Under the pieces are notes generated by a model. The model was given only the letters and a program-made list of their open reading frames with translations, did no database searches and had not been told where the DNA came from. Below are positions 26,176-36,144 of a stretch of DNA of 64,000 bases, in pieces. Location: NCBI GenBank assembly GCA_964429235.1, contig CAYSAQ010000004.1, positions 78,531 through 142,530 of the forward strand. Reading direction: 5' to 3'. The DNA comes from CAYSAQ01 sp964429235. Lineage in GTDB: Bacteria > Margulisbacteria > Riflemargulisbacteria > GWF2-35-9 > DYQY01. Both the position numbers and the translations under genes were made by a program. How positions within the stretch are numbered: the first letter of the stretch is position 1; each line of letters begins with the position of its first letter.

Positions 26176-26204
26176 TTGTTTTCTATTCGCCAATAAGCTA
26201 ACAT
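26176..26204 (+). promoter_or_regulatory. Promoter of the GH5 gene, leaderless type
   Basis: TTGTTT (26176-26181), 17 bases, TAACAT (26199-26204), then 7 bases to the ATG at 26212. No SD is present, so transcription would begin at or next to the start codon. Confidence 0.5.
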
Positions 26205-26211
26205 ATTTTCT

Positions 26212-27981
26212 ATGGGGAATAAATCATTTATACGTGTATTCATCGTTAGTGTATTAGTTGTTGCCGGAATTATTTTCTTATTAAATATAGGCAAGTATAT
26301 TGCCCCTGAAACTACAAATAATTTATTAAGAGTTGATGGTTCTAAAATCTATACACCTTCTGGAAACATTTTTCAGCTTAAGGGCATTGCACTTCCTAAT
26401 GGAGTTTATAATATTCGAGATCCATATATGCTTGTTGGGTCTCATTATGAGTTAAAAACAGCTGATTATTCAAGAATCAAAGCATTAGGTCTGAATTCTG
26501 TTAGATTCTATATCCAATATAATTGGCTAAATGATGATAATGAATATGATTTTTTTCAGTATTTAGACTCTCAAATTGCCTTAGCTAAGGAACATAATGT
26601 TTATTTAATCCTTAACCTTCATTTTTTTGGTATGTCTAAACGTGTAAACAAAGGTTTGGATGATGGTTTTTATAAAGGAAACAAAAAATACAATTTAGTT
26701 AGTTTTTGGAAAAAGATTTCTGATAGGTATAAAGATGAACCAATTATAGCTGCTTATGATTTATTGAATGAGCCAAGTACTTCCTCTCGTTTATCAGAAA
26801 AACAACTATATGATTATTATCAAAAAATGATTAAAGCGATAAGAGATAATGGTGATAATCATATTGTAATAGTATCTGACCCTGTTAATAAATTTGCAGT
26901 AGAACTCAAGAAAGATATAAAAAAATCTAGCCCATTTCAGAAAATGAATGACAATAACTGTATTTACCAGTTTCATTGGTATGAGCCAATAGAATTTACG
27001 CATCAAGGGTTCTTTGAAAGTGATTATTTTGACCTTGGGGCTACGTATCCAACAGAAAGAATATTTGATAAATACAAAGGAGGTTATTATAAGAATCCTT
27101 ATGTTTCAGACACTAAAGGGTTATGGGTGAAATATAAAACAGCTTGGGTAGATCTGAATAAGGCAAATTGCGATATTGATTTCAATAAAGATAAGTTCAA
27201 TTTATCACTTTCATTTACTGGACTTAAAGGCAAAGTGTGGTTCGATGATATTGAATTATTTAAGAAAGATAGCGCAGGAGTAATAAGAAAAATGAATGTG
27301 CCTAATGGAGACATCCGCAATTCACGTTCATTTGTTGGGTGGGTAAAGGATCCAAAGCCGTCTACATCTCCAGCTAAGTGGACCCTTATGGCAAACGAAG
27401 AAACTACTGGTATAAAAGGATCAATAGATTGGGAAAACGATTATTCTCTTAATGGGTCTGGTTCTTTGTATGTAGATGCAAGAAACGCTATTTGGAAAGG
27501 AGAAAATCAGTGGGCAGTGTGGGGACAAAGTGGAGGTGCAATATCTGCCTTTTATAACATTGAAGAGGATGCTAAATATCAAGCAACTTGTTGGGTTAAA
27601 ACAATGGATAACCCGAATTACAATGTTTCTGTCGGTTTTGGAATATATGAGGTTAAGGAGATTTTGTTTAATAAATTTACTATTAAAAATTTAATTCATG
27701 AATATTACGTTAAATGGGGCAAGAAAAACAATGTTCCGTTGTTTTGCGGAGAGTTTGGAACTACCAATCCTGGGCTATTACAGCCTACTGTTTCATCTAG
27801 ACAACAAGCAAAATGGGTCTTTGAACTGAAAGATATTTTAGATAAAGAAGTTGCAAACTGGTCATATCATTCCTATAAATCTTATTCGCCAAGATCTGAT
27901 TTGTTCGGTTTATTTAACGCTAATCAAGATAAGCAAATTCAGAATATACTTAAAATAAAAACATCCAGCTATAGCAAGTAG
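26212..27981 (+). CDS. GH5-family endoglycanase with an inserted carbohydrate-binding-like domain
   Basis: 589 residues. N-terminal signal anchor (about 8-28). The TIM barrel begins near residue 38 (IFQLKGIALPNG), carries the acid/base Glu in DLLNEPS (E187) and later the nucleophile Glu in FCGEFGT (E514). Between about residues 300 and 480 lies a beta-sandwich-like insert (WVDLNKANCDIDF, GKVWFDDIELFKKD) like CBM4/9-type modules, placed inside the barrel rather than at an end. It probably acts outside the cytoplasm on cellulose, mannan or related beta-glycans. Specificity cannot be read. It stands alone after purC and is convergent with mtnN. Confidence 0.8.
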   Translation: MGNKSFIRVFIVSVLVVAGIIFLLNIGKYIAPETTNNLLRVDGSKIYTPSGNIFQLKGIALPNGVYNIRDPYMLVGSHYELKTADYSRIKALGLNSVRFYIQYNWLNDDNEYDFFQYLDSQIALAKEHNVYLILNLHFFGMSKRVNKGLDDGFYKGNKKYNLVSFWKKISDRYKDEPIIAAYDLLNEPSTSSRLSEKQLYDYYQKMIKAIRDNGDNHIVIVSDPVNKFAVELKKDIKKSSPFQKMNDNNCIYQFHWYEPIEFTHQGFFESDYFDLGATYPTERIFDKYKGGYYKNPYVSDTKGLWVKYKTAWVDLNKANCDIDFNKDKFNLSLSFTGLKGKVWFDDIELFKKDSAGVIRKMNVPNGDIRNSRSFVGWVKDPKPSTSPAKWTLMANEETTGIKGSIDWENDYSLNGSGSLYVDARNAIWKGENQWAVWGQSGGAISAFYNIEEDAKYQATCWVKTMDNPNYNVSVGFGIYEVKEILFNKFTIKNLIHEYYVKWGKKNNVPLFCGEFGTTNPGLLQPTVSSRQQAKWVFELKDILDKEVANWSYHSYKSYSPRSDLFGLFNANQDKQIQNILKIKTSSYSK

Positions 27982-27984
27982 TTA

Positions 27985-28677
27985 TTATATTTTTTCTAAA
28001 ATATGCTGAATTATTCTAAAAGAATTCTCTGAAGCTACTGGCAGAAAATCATTAAAGCTTACTAAGGCGCTACCATCAGCCTTATCAGATATAGTCCTAA
28101 TAATTATGCAAGGTATTTCGTTAACTTTTGCAACTAAAGCAACACTTGCACCTTCCATTTCCACTGCATCACCATCTAGTTCCTTAAAAACGCTACTAAA
28201 CGTCTTTTGTTGACTGTGAGTTACGAATACATCTCCCGTAAGAATTAGTCCGGTGTGTAGGCTATGAGAAGGGTCTTTATAAGAACTCGCAATCGCAAAC
28301 AGCTCTTTATCACAATCAATGAATCGGAAATCAGTAAATGGTATTTGCCCAACCTTAAAACCTAAATTTGTAACATCTAGGTCATATTGAATGGTTGCTT
28401 TTGCAACAACAACGTCACCAATTTCAAAACTTTCATTAATAGCTCCTGCTAATCCTGTAAAAATAATTTTATCTATTGAGAAATTATCTAGTAAATACTG
28501 AGTAAACATTGCAGCCATTACTTTCCCTACACCAGATTTTGCTACTATGACTTGCTTGTTAAAAAGCTCACCTTCGTAGATAGTAAAATCATTCCATGTA
28601 TGTTCTTTTTTTATTTTCATGTATTCTAATAGTTTTGATACTTCTTCTGGCATTGCTCCCAGTAATGCTATTGTCAT
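27985..28677 (-). CDS. mtnN: 5'-methylthioadenosine/S-adenosylhomocysteine nucleosidase
   Basis: 230 residues, the usual length. MTIALLGAMPEEVSKLL, the FTGLAGAI segment and DGDAVEMEGASVALVA with the catalytic glutamate identify the Pfs/MtnN family. It removes adenine from MTA and SAH. SD AGGAG lies upstream of the ATG. It is divergent from the ROK kinase across a long inverted repeat. Confidence 0.95.
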   Translation of the reverse strand: MTIALLGAMPEEVSKLLEYMKIKKEHTWNDFTIYEGELFNKQVIVAKSGVGKVMAAMFTQYLLDNFSIDKIIFTGLAGAINESFEIGDVVVAKATIQYDLDVTNLGFKVGQIPFTDFRFIDCDKELFAIASSYKDPSHSLHTGLILTGDVFVTHSQQKTFSSVFKELDGDAVEMEGASVALVAKVNEIPCIIIRTISDKADGSALVSFNDFLPVASENSFRIIQHILEKI

Positions 28678-28704
28678 AATAATTACTCCTAAATTTTTAA
28701 TTCA

Positions 28705-28746
28705 TTATAACTATTTCCTCGCCGAAAGGCGAGGGAACAGTTATAA
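28705..28746. repeat. Long imperfect inverted repeat with GAAA loop between divergent genes
   Basis: Arms of 19 bases, with TTATAACT at the left end and AGTTATAA at the right, close on CCTCGCC-GAAA-GGCGAGG. Only one mismatch and one G-T pair occur. Each end supplies a TATAAT facing outward, towards mtnN on the left and the ROK kinase on the right. It could be a cruciform-prone bidirectional promoter or regulator site. Confidence 0.65.
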
Positions 28747-28754
28747 TAATGCCT

Positions 28755-29741
28755 ATGAAATATATTATAGGTTTAGACATAGGTGGAACAAAAATAGCTG
28801 CAGCAATAGCTGATAGCAAGGGGAATATCCTCAAAAGCATTAATACCCCAACTCAAGCAAAAAAAGGTGGAGATTTCGTAACAGATAAAATAAATAGCAT
28901 TATCAATGAGCTTCTTAAGGAATCAGGAGTTGAAGCAAAAGAATTAAAGAACATTGCATTAGGAATTCCAGGACAGATTAATAAAGCAAAAGGAATAATA
29001 ATAAATGCTCCTAATATAAAAGGGTGGAAAGATTATCATCTACAGGCAAAAATAGAGAAAAAATTCCCAAAAGTTCCAGTAATTATGGATAACGATGCAA
29101 ACTGTGCAGCAATGGGAGAGGTATACTTTGGTTCTAAAAAAGGATTAAAGGATATCGTATTCCTAACAGTTAGTACTGGTGTTGGTGGTGGCATTGTTAT
29201 TAATAAAAAGCTTTATAGTGGGAAAAATACAATTGCAGGCGAAATTGGGCATATGTCTTTAAATATTATTGATAATAAAGATTATAAATGTAACTGTGGG
29301 AGATATGGCTGTTTTGAAGCATATGCATCTGGTGTAAGCATGGCTAAAAGAGCTAGAAAAAAACTTCAAAAAATTGATGTTCTAAAAGATGACTATGGTA
29401 AAAAGACTTTAGAATTAGCTGAAAGTAATCTTAATGAAATAACATCTATAGTTATTAGCGAGGCTGCAAAGCAGGGTGATGAGTTTGCTAAAGATATTAT
29501 TAAAGAAAATGCTTATTATATCGGTATTGGTTGTGTGAACCTTATAAATATTTTAGATCCTGAAGCCATTATCATTGGTGGTGGCGTTAGTAAAATAGGA
29601 GATCTTCTCTTTGATGAAATTAAAGAGACAATAAATAAACATGTATCCATGATTAAAAATGTAAAAACAGAAATTATACCTGCAACATTAGGTACAGATG
29701 CAGGATTATTGGGAGCCGTAGCGGTAGGACTATCTGAATGA
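28755..29741 (+). CDS. ROK-family sugar kinase (glucokinase-like)
   Basis: 328 residues from ATG 28755. That start is preferred to 28749 because TATAAT (28742-28747) is 7 bases before it and the protein begins MKYIIGLDIGGTK, as in the family. DNDANCAAMGE supplies the catalytic Asp and CNCGRYGCFEAYAS is the zinc-binding ROK motif. It phosphorylates glucose or a related hexose with ATP. It overlaps hisH by 4 bases, so sugar phosphorylation and histidine genes share a transcript. Confidence 0.92.
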   Translation: MKYIIGLDIGGTKIAAAIADSKGNILKSINTPTQAKKGGDFVTDKINSIINELLKESGVEAKELKNIALGIPGQINKAKGIIINAPNIKGWKDYHLQAKIEKKFPKVPVIMDNDANCAAMGEVYFGSKKGLKDIVFLTVSTGVGGGIVINKKLYSGKNTIAGEIGHMSLNIIDNKDYKCNCGRYGCFEAYASGVSMAKRARKKLQKIDVLKDDYGKKTLELAESNLNEITSIVISEAAKQGDEFAKDIIKENAYYIGIGCVNLINILDPEAIIIGGGVSKIGDLLFDEIKETINKHVSMIKNVKTEIIPATLGTDAGLLGAVAVGLSE

Positions 29742-30343
29742 TCAGAATCATCAATTATGATGCTGGAAATATTTTAAACGTTAATAGAGCTTTTCATCAA
29801 ATTGGCGTGGAATCCATAATTACTAGTGATTTAGATGATCTAGACATAGAAAAAGATTTATTAGTATTGCCTGGAGTTGGCTCCTTTGGAGCTACTATGG
29901 AAAGTCTTAACAATCTAGGATTAACAGCCAAGATAACAGATTATATTAACAATGGCGGTAAATTCCTTGGTATTTGCTTAGGCTTACAGTTGTTGTTTTC
30001 AAGTAGCGAAGAAAGCCCAGGCATTAAAGGTCTTTCATTATTTCCAGAAGATGTGGTTAAGTTCCCTAAAGACAAATGCGCTACAATACCTCAAATTGGC
30101 TGGAATACATTACAAATAGAAAATGATTTTTTTAAAGAATTTAATGATAAGTTTTTTTATTTTGTTCATTCTTTTTATGTTCCTAAATTACAGGTAAACA
30201 CCCTCAGTTCAACTGAATACGGCATAGAATTCACATCAGCTATTATCAAGGATAATCTAATCGCAACACAGTTCCACCCAGAGAAAAGTGGAGAAGTAGG
30301 GCTTTCTTTCTTAAAAAAAGTCTTAGAATACTATAAGATATAA
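29738..30343 (+). CDS. hisH: Imidazole glycerol phosphate synthase, glutaminase subunit
   Basis: 201 residues. The class I amidotransferase motifs LPGVGSFG, GICLGLQLL (nucleophile Cys) and TQFHPEKSG (His-Glu) are complete. HisH feeds ammonia to HisF. hisF is not in the window, so the partner must be encoded elsewhere. Followed by hisA after 2 bases. Confidence 0.96.
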   Translation: MIRIINYDAGNILNVNRAFHQIGVESIITSDLDDLDIEKDLLVLPGVGSFGATMESLNNLGLTAKITDYINNGGKFLGICLGLQLLFSSSEESPGIKGLSLFPEDVVKFPKDKCATIPQIGWNTLQIENDFFKEFNDKFFYFVHSFYVPKLQVNTLSSTEYGIEFTSAIIKDNLIATQFHPEKSGEVGLSFLKKVLEYYKI

Positions 30344-30345
30344 AT

Positions 30346-31083
30346 ATGTTAAAACTTTTACCAGCCATAGATCTAATAGATAACCAATGTGTAAGACTCG
30401 TACAGGGAGATTATGGACAAAAGACAACTTATGGGTCAGATCCTGTTGCTGTTGCTAAAGATTTCGAAGCACAAGGCGCGGATGTGTTACATGTTGTTGA
30501 CCTAAGTGGTGCTAAGCAAGGAAGTATAGCTCATTTGGAGATGATTAAGAAAATAAGAGAAAGTATCAGTATCCCAATGGAAGTAGGTGGTGGAGTAAGA
30601 ACAAAAGAAGCTGTAAAGCAGCTTATTGAAGTTGGAGTAGAAAGAATTATTTTAGGCACAGTGCTGATAAAAGATAAAGAATTTGCAAAAAATATCTTAC
30701 AAGAATATCCAGATAGAATTGTTTTCGGCATTGATGGTAGAGACGATAAGGTCGCAGTTAGTGGCTGGCTAGAGGAAACAGATGTAACTGTTATAGATTT
30801 AATCAAAGAGTATGAAGAATTTGGTTTAACTCATGTTATATATACAGATATAAACAAAGATGGTCTTTTACAGGGAGCAAATTTAATTATGTTAAGAAGA
30901 ATTTTAGAAGAAACAAATATAAATTTAGTCGCTTCTGGAGGGGTGTCAAGTCTTGCAGACATTGAGAAGATCCGTAATATTGATATCAACGAGAAACTTT
31001 TTGGTGTAATCACTGGAAAAGCTCTTTATGAGAATAAATTTACGGTAAAGCAAGCAAAGGACCTGATATTAAATGCAAAATAA
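30346..31083 (+). CDS. hisA: ProFAR isomerase (HisA)
   Basis: 245 residues, a TIM barrel with LLPAIDLIDNQCVRLVQGDY (catalytic Asp8), GGGVRT, GIDGRDDKVAVSGW and TDINKDG (second catalytic Asp). These support HisA rather than HisF, which begins differently. It catalyses the Amadori rearrangement of ProFAR. The 3' end overlaps the LOG-family gene by 11 bases. Confidence 0.94.
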   Translation: MLKLLPAIDLIDNQCVRLVQGDYGQKTTYGSDPVAVAKDFEAQGADVLHVVDLSGAKQGSIAHLEMIKKIRESISIPMEVGGGVRTKEAVKQLIEVGVERIILGTVLIKDKEFAKNILQEYPDRIVFGIDGRDDKVAVSGWLEETDVTVIDLIKEYEEFGLTHVIYTDINKDGLLQGANLIMLRRILEETNINLVASGGVSSLADIEKIRNIDINEKLFGVITGKALYENKFTVKQAKDLILNAK

Positions 31084-32089
31084 ACCTAACAATATTCAAT
31101 TAAAGAAAGACATTGAAGATCTACTAAGAAAACATGATATAGATCATAGTTCTCACTACCAGGTATTAAAAGACTTGATGTTATCCGCTATCCTTTACCA
31201 TTGGGAAGACCCACTAGTTGCAGACTTAATACCAATAAAAGAAGGAATCGAAGAAATAAGAGAATCCTTTAAGATGTTTAAAAAATATCGTTATGATAGA
31301 AAAATATCTATTTTTGGGTCAGCAAGAACACCAGAAGATGATCCTCTATACAAGCTAACATATGATTTTGCTAATAAAGCAGCATTAAAAGGATATAAGA
31401 TTATTACTGGCGCGGGACCAGGGATTATGGCTGCTGGTAATCGTGGAGCAGGACCCGATAATACTTTTGGATTAGGCTTAAAACTGCCTTATGAAAGTGA
31501 GAACCCAATATTTGCTGCAAGACCAGATCATTTAACTTTATTTAATAATTTTTATTCAAGAAAACTTACTTTTTATCGCGAATCTGATGCAATTGTCGTA
31601 ATGCCTGGTGGATTTGGAACAATGGATGAAATATTTCAGGGACTTACAACATTACAAACCGGAAAGAAGAAAGTAACGCCTTTTATTCTTTTAGATGAAC
31701 CAAATGGGACATTCTGGAAAGAATTTGATAAGTGGATAGACAAAAATATGGATAAGCTGGGGTACATATCTAAACCTGATAGGTCTATGTATACGCTTTG
31801 TACTGACGCGGATGAAGCTTTAGGTATAATTAATAATTATTATAAAATATTCCACTCATATATCAATATAGATGATAAAGATATCTTCTTTCAGCTAAAA
31901 AGAAAATTGACTAAAGAAGAGGAAGTGAAAATTAGTAAAATAGCGCATGATTATGATTTATCAGACTTACTCTTTGTAAGAGAACGCTATTATCCTAAAC
32001 ATAATTTATATGTGTACAAGTTTTCAGTAAAAGAACTAAGAGACTATGTTAATCTAAAATTGTTCATTCAAGAGCTGAATAAGCTGTAA
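31073..32089 (+). CDS. LOG-family nucleotide-binding protein (TIGR00730 type)
   Basis: 338 residues. ISIFGSART, ITGAGPGIMAAGNRGA and VMPGGFGTMDEIFQ contain the PGGxGTxxE signature of the LOG/lysine-decarboxylase-like family, some of which release cytokinin-type bases or hydrolyse purine nucleotides. This is the longer form, with about 70 extra N-terminal residues and a C-terminal helical extension. The true substrate is unknown. Confidence 0.85.
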   Translation: MQNKPNNIQLKKDIEDLLRKHDIDHSSHYQVLKDLMLSAILYHWEDPLVADLIPIKEGIEEIRESFKMFKKYRYDRKISIFGSARTPEDDPLYKLTYDFANKAALKGYKIITGAGPGIMAAGNRGAGPDNTFGLGLKLPYESENPIFAARPDHLTLFNNFYSRKLTFYRESDAIVVMPGGFGTMDEIFQGLTTLQTGKKKVTPFILLDEPNGTFWKEFDKWIDKNMDKLGYISKPDRSMYTLCTDADEALGIINNYYKIFHSYINIDDKDIFFQLKRKLTKEEEVKISKIAHDYDLSDLLFVRERYYPKHNLYVYKFSVKELRDYVNLKLFIQELNKL

Positions 32090-32091
32090 TT

Positions 32092-32640
32092 ATGATTATT
32101 ACAATTACTGGCAGAATGGGTTCCGGTAAAGATACAGTACTTAATCTGCTAAATGCACCCGAAGGATATTTGATTTTAGATGCTGATACAATAGGACATG
32201 ATTTGCTAACAAAGGATTATGTTATAAAGAAGGTTTCTTTTAGTTATCCTACAGTAATTGAAAATGGAAAAATTAATAAACAGAAGTTAGCTGCAAAGGT
32301 TTTTCCAAACAATATAGATGCATTTAATCAGATTATCCATCCATATCTAATAGAAGAGATACAGTCCAATTTATATCCAAATACAATTATTAATGCCGCG
32401 ATACCAAAAGAGCTTAAATTGCTTGAGTTAAGCGATGTCATTATCACAGTAGATTCCACGGATGAGTCTATTATAAAAAGAACAGCAGAGAGATTTGAAC
32501 GACAAGATGTATTGAATAGATTGAAAGTGCAGAAAACAAGAGAGTGGTATAACGGCATTTCTGATATAATTATCAACAATAACGGTAGTTTTGAAGAGCT
32601 GCAAGAAGAAGTTGATAAAAAATGCAAAACTTTATTTTAG
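32092..32640 (+). CDS. coaE: Dephospho-CoA kinase
   Basis: 182 residues, a little shorter than usual. P-loop GRMGSGKDT, then LILDADTIGHDLL, IIHPYL, and ERFERQD with the lid arginines. It completes CoA synthesis. Together with coaB, coaC and coaD in this window, most of the CoA route is here, though scattered. The end overlaps uvrB by 19 bases. Confidence 0.9.
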   Translation: MIITITGRMGSGKDTVLNLLNAPEGYLILDADTIGHDLLTKDYVIKKVSFSYPTVIENGKINKQKLAAKVFPNNIDAFNQIIHPYLIEEIQSNLYPNTIINAAIPKELKLLELSDVIITVDSTDESIIKRTAERFERQDVLNRLKVQKTREWYNGISDIIINNNGSFEELQEEVDKKCKTLF

Positions 32641-34634
32641 AAGCTAATTATAAGCCTACAGGGGATCAACCAGAAGCCATACGAAAAATTATTAATGGCA
32701 TCAATAATGGTGAAAAGTTCCAAACATTACATGGTGTAACAGGAAGTGGTAAGACTTTCACAGTTGCTAATATCATTAAAGAAGTTAACAAGCCTGTTCT
32801 TATACTAGCTCACAATAAAACACTTGCCGCACAGCTTTGTAGTGAATATAAGGATTATTTTCCTAAAAATGCAGTTGAGTTCTTCATTAGCTATTATGAT
32901 TATTATCAGCCAGAGGCCTATCTTCCAACTACGGATACATATATAGAAAAAGATTCTTCTATAAATGAAGAAATAGAAAAGATGAGACATAGCGCTACTT
33001 TTTCACTTTTTAATCGAGAGGATGTCTTAATTGTTTCTTCTGTCTCTTGTATCTATGGGCTTGGATCACCAGAAACTTATGCAGAAGGAAGCATTACTCT
33101 TAAGGTTGGAGATGTGATAGAACGCGAAGAACTTATAGATAAATTAATAGAAATTCGTTATGAAAGAAATGATACAGAGCTTAAGAGAGGTAATTTTGGT
33201 ATCAAAGGAGAAGTGTTTGATATCTTCCCAAGTTACGATGAGAATATATTAAGAATAGAGTTTTTTGGTGATGAGATAGAGAAAATATATTACATAGATG
33301 CCCTGAACAGAACACCTATTAGCAGATTTGAAGAGTTTATGATTTATCCTGCCAGTCATTTCTTGGTAAAAACAGGCTTTCAACGTGAAGTTATTGCTGA
33401 AATACTAAAAGATTTAAACATTAGACTTCAAGAACTAAAAAAAGAAAACAAACTAGTAGAAGCACAAAGATTAGAACAACGAACTATGTTTGATATCGAA
33501 ATGATTGAAGAAGTAGGGTATTGCAGTGGGATTGAGAACTATTCAAGATATCTTACTGATAGAAACCAAGGAGAATCCCCATATACATTAATAGATTATT
33601 TGCCAAAAGACTTTCTGTTAATTGTTGATGAGTCGCATGTGACATTACCACAGGTAAGAGGTATGTTTGCTGGTGATAAAGCAAGAAAGACTACATTAGT
33701 AGAGCATGGGTTCAGACTTCCTAGCGCCTTAGATAATAGACCTTTGAATTTCCCTGAATTCGAGGAAAAGATCAGCCAGGTTTTATTTGTATCAGCTACA
33801 CCAGGTCCTTACGAGTTTGAACATTCAACCCAAATTGTTGAACAGGTTATTAGACCAACAGGATTATTGGATCCTCAAGTAGAGGTTCGTAAAACAAAGG
33901 GACAAATGGATGAGTTGCTTAAAGAGATTTCTAAACGGATAGAAAAGAATGAAAGAACATTGGTTATCACACTTACCAAAAAGATGGCTGAAGAGCTAAC
34001 AACTTATCTGCTTAATAAGAAAATTAAAACTCGTTATCTGCATTCAGATATTGCAGCACTTGATAGATATGCAATATTACACGACCTTAGACAAGGCGTG
34101 TTCGATGTATTGGTTGGCATAAACCTATTAAGAGAGGGTTTGGATTTGCCAGAAGTGTCCCTTATTGCCATCTTGGATGCTGATAAAGAGGGTTTCTTAA
34201 GGGATGAGAGGTCCTTAATTCAGATAATTGGTAGAGCGGCAAGAAATGCCGATGGGAGAGTAATACTATTTGCAGATAGAATGACCGGTTCAATGCAAAG
34301 AGCTATAAGTGAAACAAATAGACGTAGAAAGATACAGGAAGAATATAATACTAAGCATGGCATCACGCCTACTACTATTGTTTCTAAAATAAAAAAGAAG
34401 ATTGGTAAAGGCAGTGATGGCAAACAATCATGGCAGGCAACAGAAAAAAAGAACTATGAAGAACTAAAATGGTTAGATACAATAGATGCAGATAAGCTTA
34501 CTCCAAAGGATTTTCTCAAAACTGTAGATGTCCTACGAAAGGAAATGAAAAAAGCTGCAACAGATATGGATTTTGAAAAAGCAGCGATTTTAAGAGATAA
34601 AATTTATGCACTGGAAAACAAAACTTTTAACTAG
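32622..34634 (+). CDS. uvrB: Excinuclease ABC subunit B
   Basis: 670 residues. Walker A GVTGSGKT at 38-45, beta-hairpin region YYDYYQPEAYLP, helicase motif IGRAARN, and a C-terminal UVR motif (MKKAATDMDFEKAAILRDKI, UvrC-binding). It verifies damage in nucleotide excision repair. The start lies inside coaE and the S8 protease starts inside its 3' end. Confidence 0.98.
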   Translation: MQNFILEANYKPTGDQPEAIRKIINGINNGEKFQTLHGVTGSGKTFTVANIIKEVNKPVLILAHNKTLAAQLCSEYKDYFPKNAVEFFISYYDYYQPEAYLPTTDTYIEKDSSINEEIEKMRHSATFSLFNREDVLIVSSVSCIYGLGSPETYAEGSITLKVGDVIEREELIDKLIEIRYERNDTELKRGNFGIKGEVFDIFPSYDENILRIEFFGDEIEKIYYIDALNRTPISRFEEFMIYPASHFLVKTGFQREVIAEILKDLNIRLQELKKENKLVEAQRLEQRTMFDIEMIEEVGYCSGIENYSRYLTDRNQGESPYTLIDYLPKDFLLIVDESHVTLPQVRGMFAGDKARKTTLVEHGFRLPSALDNRPLNFPEFEEKISQVLFVSATPGPYEFEHSTQIVEQVIRPTGLLDPQVEVRKTKGQMDELLKEISKRIEKNERTLVITLTKKMAEELTTYLLNKKIKTRYLHSDIAALDRYAILHDLRQGVFDVLVGINLLREGLDLPEVSLIAILDADKEGFLRDERSLIQIIGRAARNADGRVILFADRMTGSMQRAISETNRRRKIQEEYNTKHGITPTTIVSKIKKKIGKGSDGKQSWQATEKKNYEELKWLDTIDADKLTPKDFLKTVDVLRKEMKKAATDMDFEKAAILRDKIYALENKTFN

Positions 34635-36144
34635 TATAATAATTCTTTTTTCAATAGCTTTTTCTGGTGAACTCGAATTAATTGTAAAATATAAGGATAA
34701 TGTAAAAAAAAGTATCAATAAGTCATCTTTATCAATTCAAAGTGACGATATCTCATATAAAACCACAAAAGTAACTGATATTTATAAAGACACAATTACT
34801 CTAAAAGATAGCTATATAATACAAGCTAGTACAACTACAGATTATGAAATTCTCAAATCAAAATTAGAAAATGATCCAAACATAGAATCATTATATCCAA
34901 ATATACGCATCAAAGCTCATAAAATACCAAATGACTATTACTATAACTCTTGCCAACAATCAATTATGAACTTAATGCATATTGAAGAAGGATGGGACAT
35001 TACAACAGGGGATAAGAGTATTATTGTTGCTGTTCTTGATACTGGTGCTGATATCGATAATCCAGAAATTAGTTCTAGATTAACAAATGGCTATGATTTT
35101 GTTAACTATGATCCATATCCTGACGATGATAACGGTCATGGGAGTCATGTTTCGGGAATAATTGGAGCTATTGGTAATAATGGTTCTGGGATAGCTGGTC
35201 TTGGATGGAATATAACAATTATGCCAATAAAAATTCTGGATAATTTAGGAGAAGGTTACACGTCAGATCTTATTTTAGGAATAGATTATGCTCGCAATAA
35301 TGGAGCTAGAATCATAAATATGAGTTTAGGATCAGAATACACAGAAGCAATTCAAGAAGCTATCGATAACGCATACAACGCTGGATGTATAATTGTAGCT
35401 TCTGCAGGTAATGAAGATAATGAATTGACCGGAAACAATAAAGTATCGCCTGTCTGCAATGATGGAAATAATAATAAAGTTATTGGTGTCTCAAGCCTAG
35501 ATGACAATCAGAAAAAATCTTATTTTTCTAATTATTCTGATAATTTTGTTGATGTTAGTGCAATTGGAGAAGATATTTTATCTATTTACCCTGATAATTC
35601 TTATAAAAGATTGTCTGGCACATCACAAGCAGCACCATTTGTATCTGGATTAGCAGCTCTATTACTAAGTATAAAACCAAGTTTAAAGCAACAAGAGGTT
35701 TTTTCGCTTATTACTGCTAATTGTGCAACATCCATATATTTAGAAAATCCTTCATATATTAATAAATTAGGGTCAGGTTTAGTTGATTTTTATAATTCTC
35801 TATCAAAAATCATTATACCTACTACCACAACTCAAGATACTACATTAATTTATTACAATGCACCAAATCCTGTTGAGAGTAATGATATATCTAAACACTC
35901 AAGTATTTTTTATCTAGAATCAAATAAATACATTAGCTCCTTTATTATTACTATTTATTCTTTGTCTGGCAAAAAAATAAAAACTATAGAGCATACTTCA
36001 TTAAACGCTTTATATTCATCAGCAAGCTGGGATCTAAATGATCAATCTGGATACTCTGTACCAAAAGGAATTTATATAGCAATTCTGGAAGCTAACATAA
36101 ATGGAAAAACAACTAAAAAGTATCATAAGGTACTAATAAAATGA
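34606..36144 (+). CDS. Secreted S8 (subtilisin) protease with T9SS-like C-terminal domain
   Basis: 512 residues. Signal peptide (about 1-20), an I9-like prodomain (about 22-105), and a subtilisin domain with Asp145 (AVLDTGADI), His178 (NGHGSHVSG) and Ser340 (LSGTSQAAPFVSG). After a Thr-rich hinge comes a C-terminal beta-sandwich (about 430-512): ITIYSLSGKKIKTIE, SASWDLNDQSGYSVPKGIY, ending KKYHKVLIK. That resembles the type A sorting domain of type IX secretion cargo, or the related FlgD Ig-like fold. It overlaps uvrB by 29 bases and is followed at once by a PorV-like gene, which fits export through a PorV-dependent route. Confidence 0.85.
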   Translation: MHWKTKLLTSIIILFSIAFSGELELIVKYKDNVKKSINKSSLSIQSDDISYKTTKVTDIYKDTITLKDSYIIQASTTTDYEILKSKLENDPNIESLYPNIRIKAHKIPNDYYYNSCQQSIMNLMHIEEGWDITTGDKSIIVAVLDTGADIDNPEISSRLTNGYDFVNYDPYPDDDNGHGSHVSGIIGAIGNNGSGIAGLGWNITIMPIKILDNLGEGYTSDLILGIDYARNNGARIINMSLGSEYTEAIQEAIDNAYNAGCIIVASAGNEDNELTGNNKVSPVCNDGNNNKVIGVSSLDDNQKKSYFSNYSDNFVDVSAIGEDILSIYPDNSYKRLSGTSQAAPFVSGLAALLLSIKPSLKQQEVFSLITANCATSIYLENPSYINKLGSGLVDFYNSLSKIIIPTTTTQDTTLIYYNAPNPVESNDISKHSSIFYLESNKYISSFIITIYSLSGKKIKTIEHTSLNALYSSASWDLNDQSGYSVPKGIYIAILEANINGKTTKKYHKVLIK

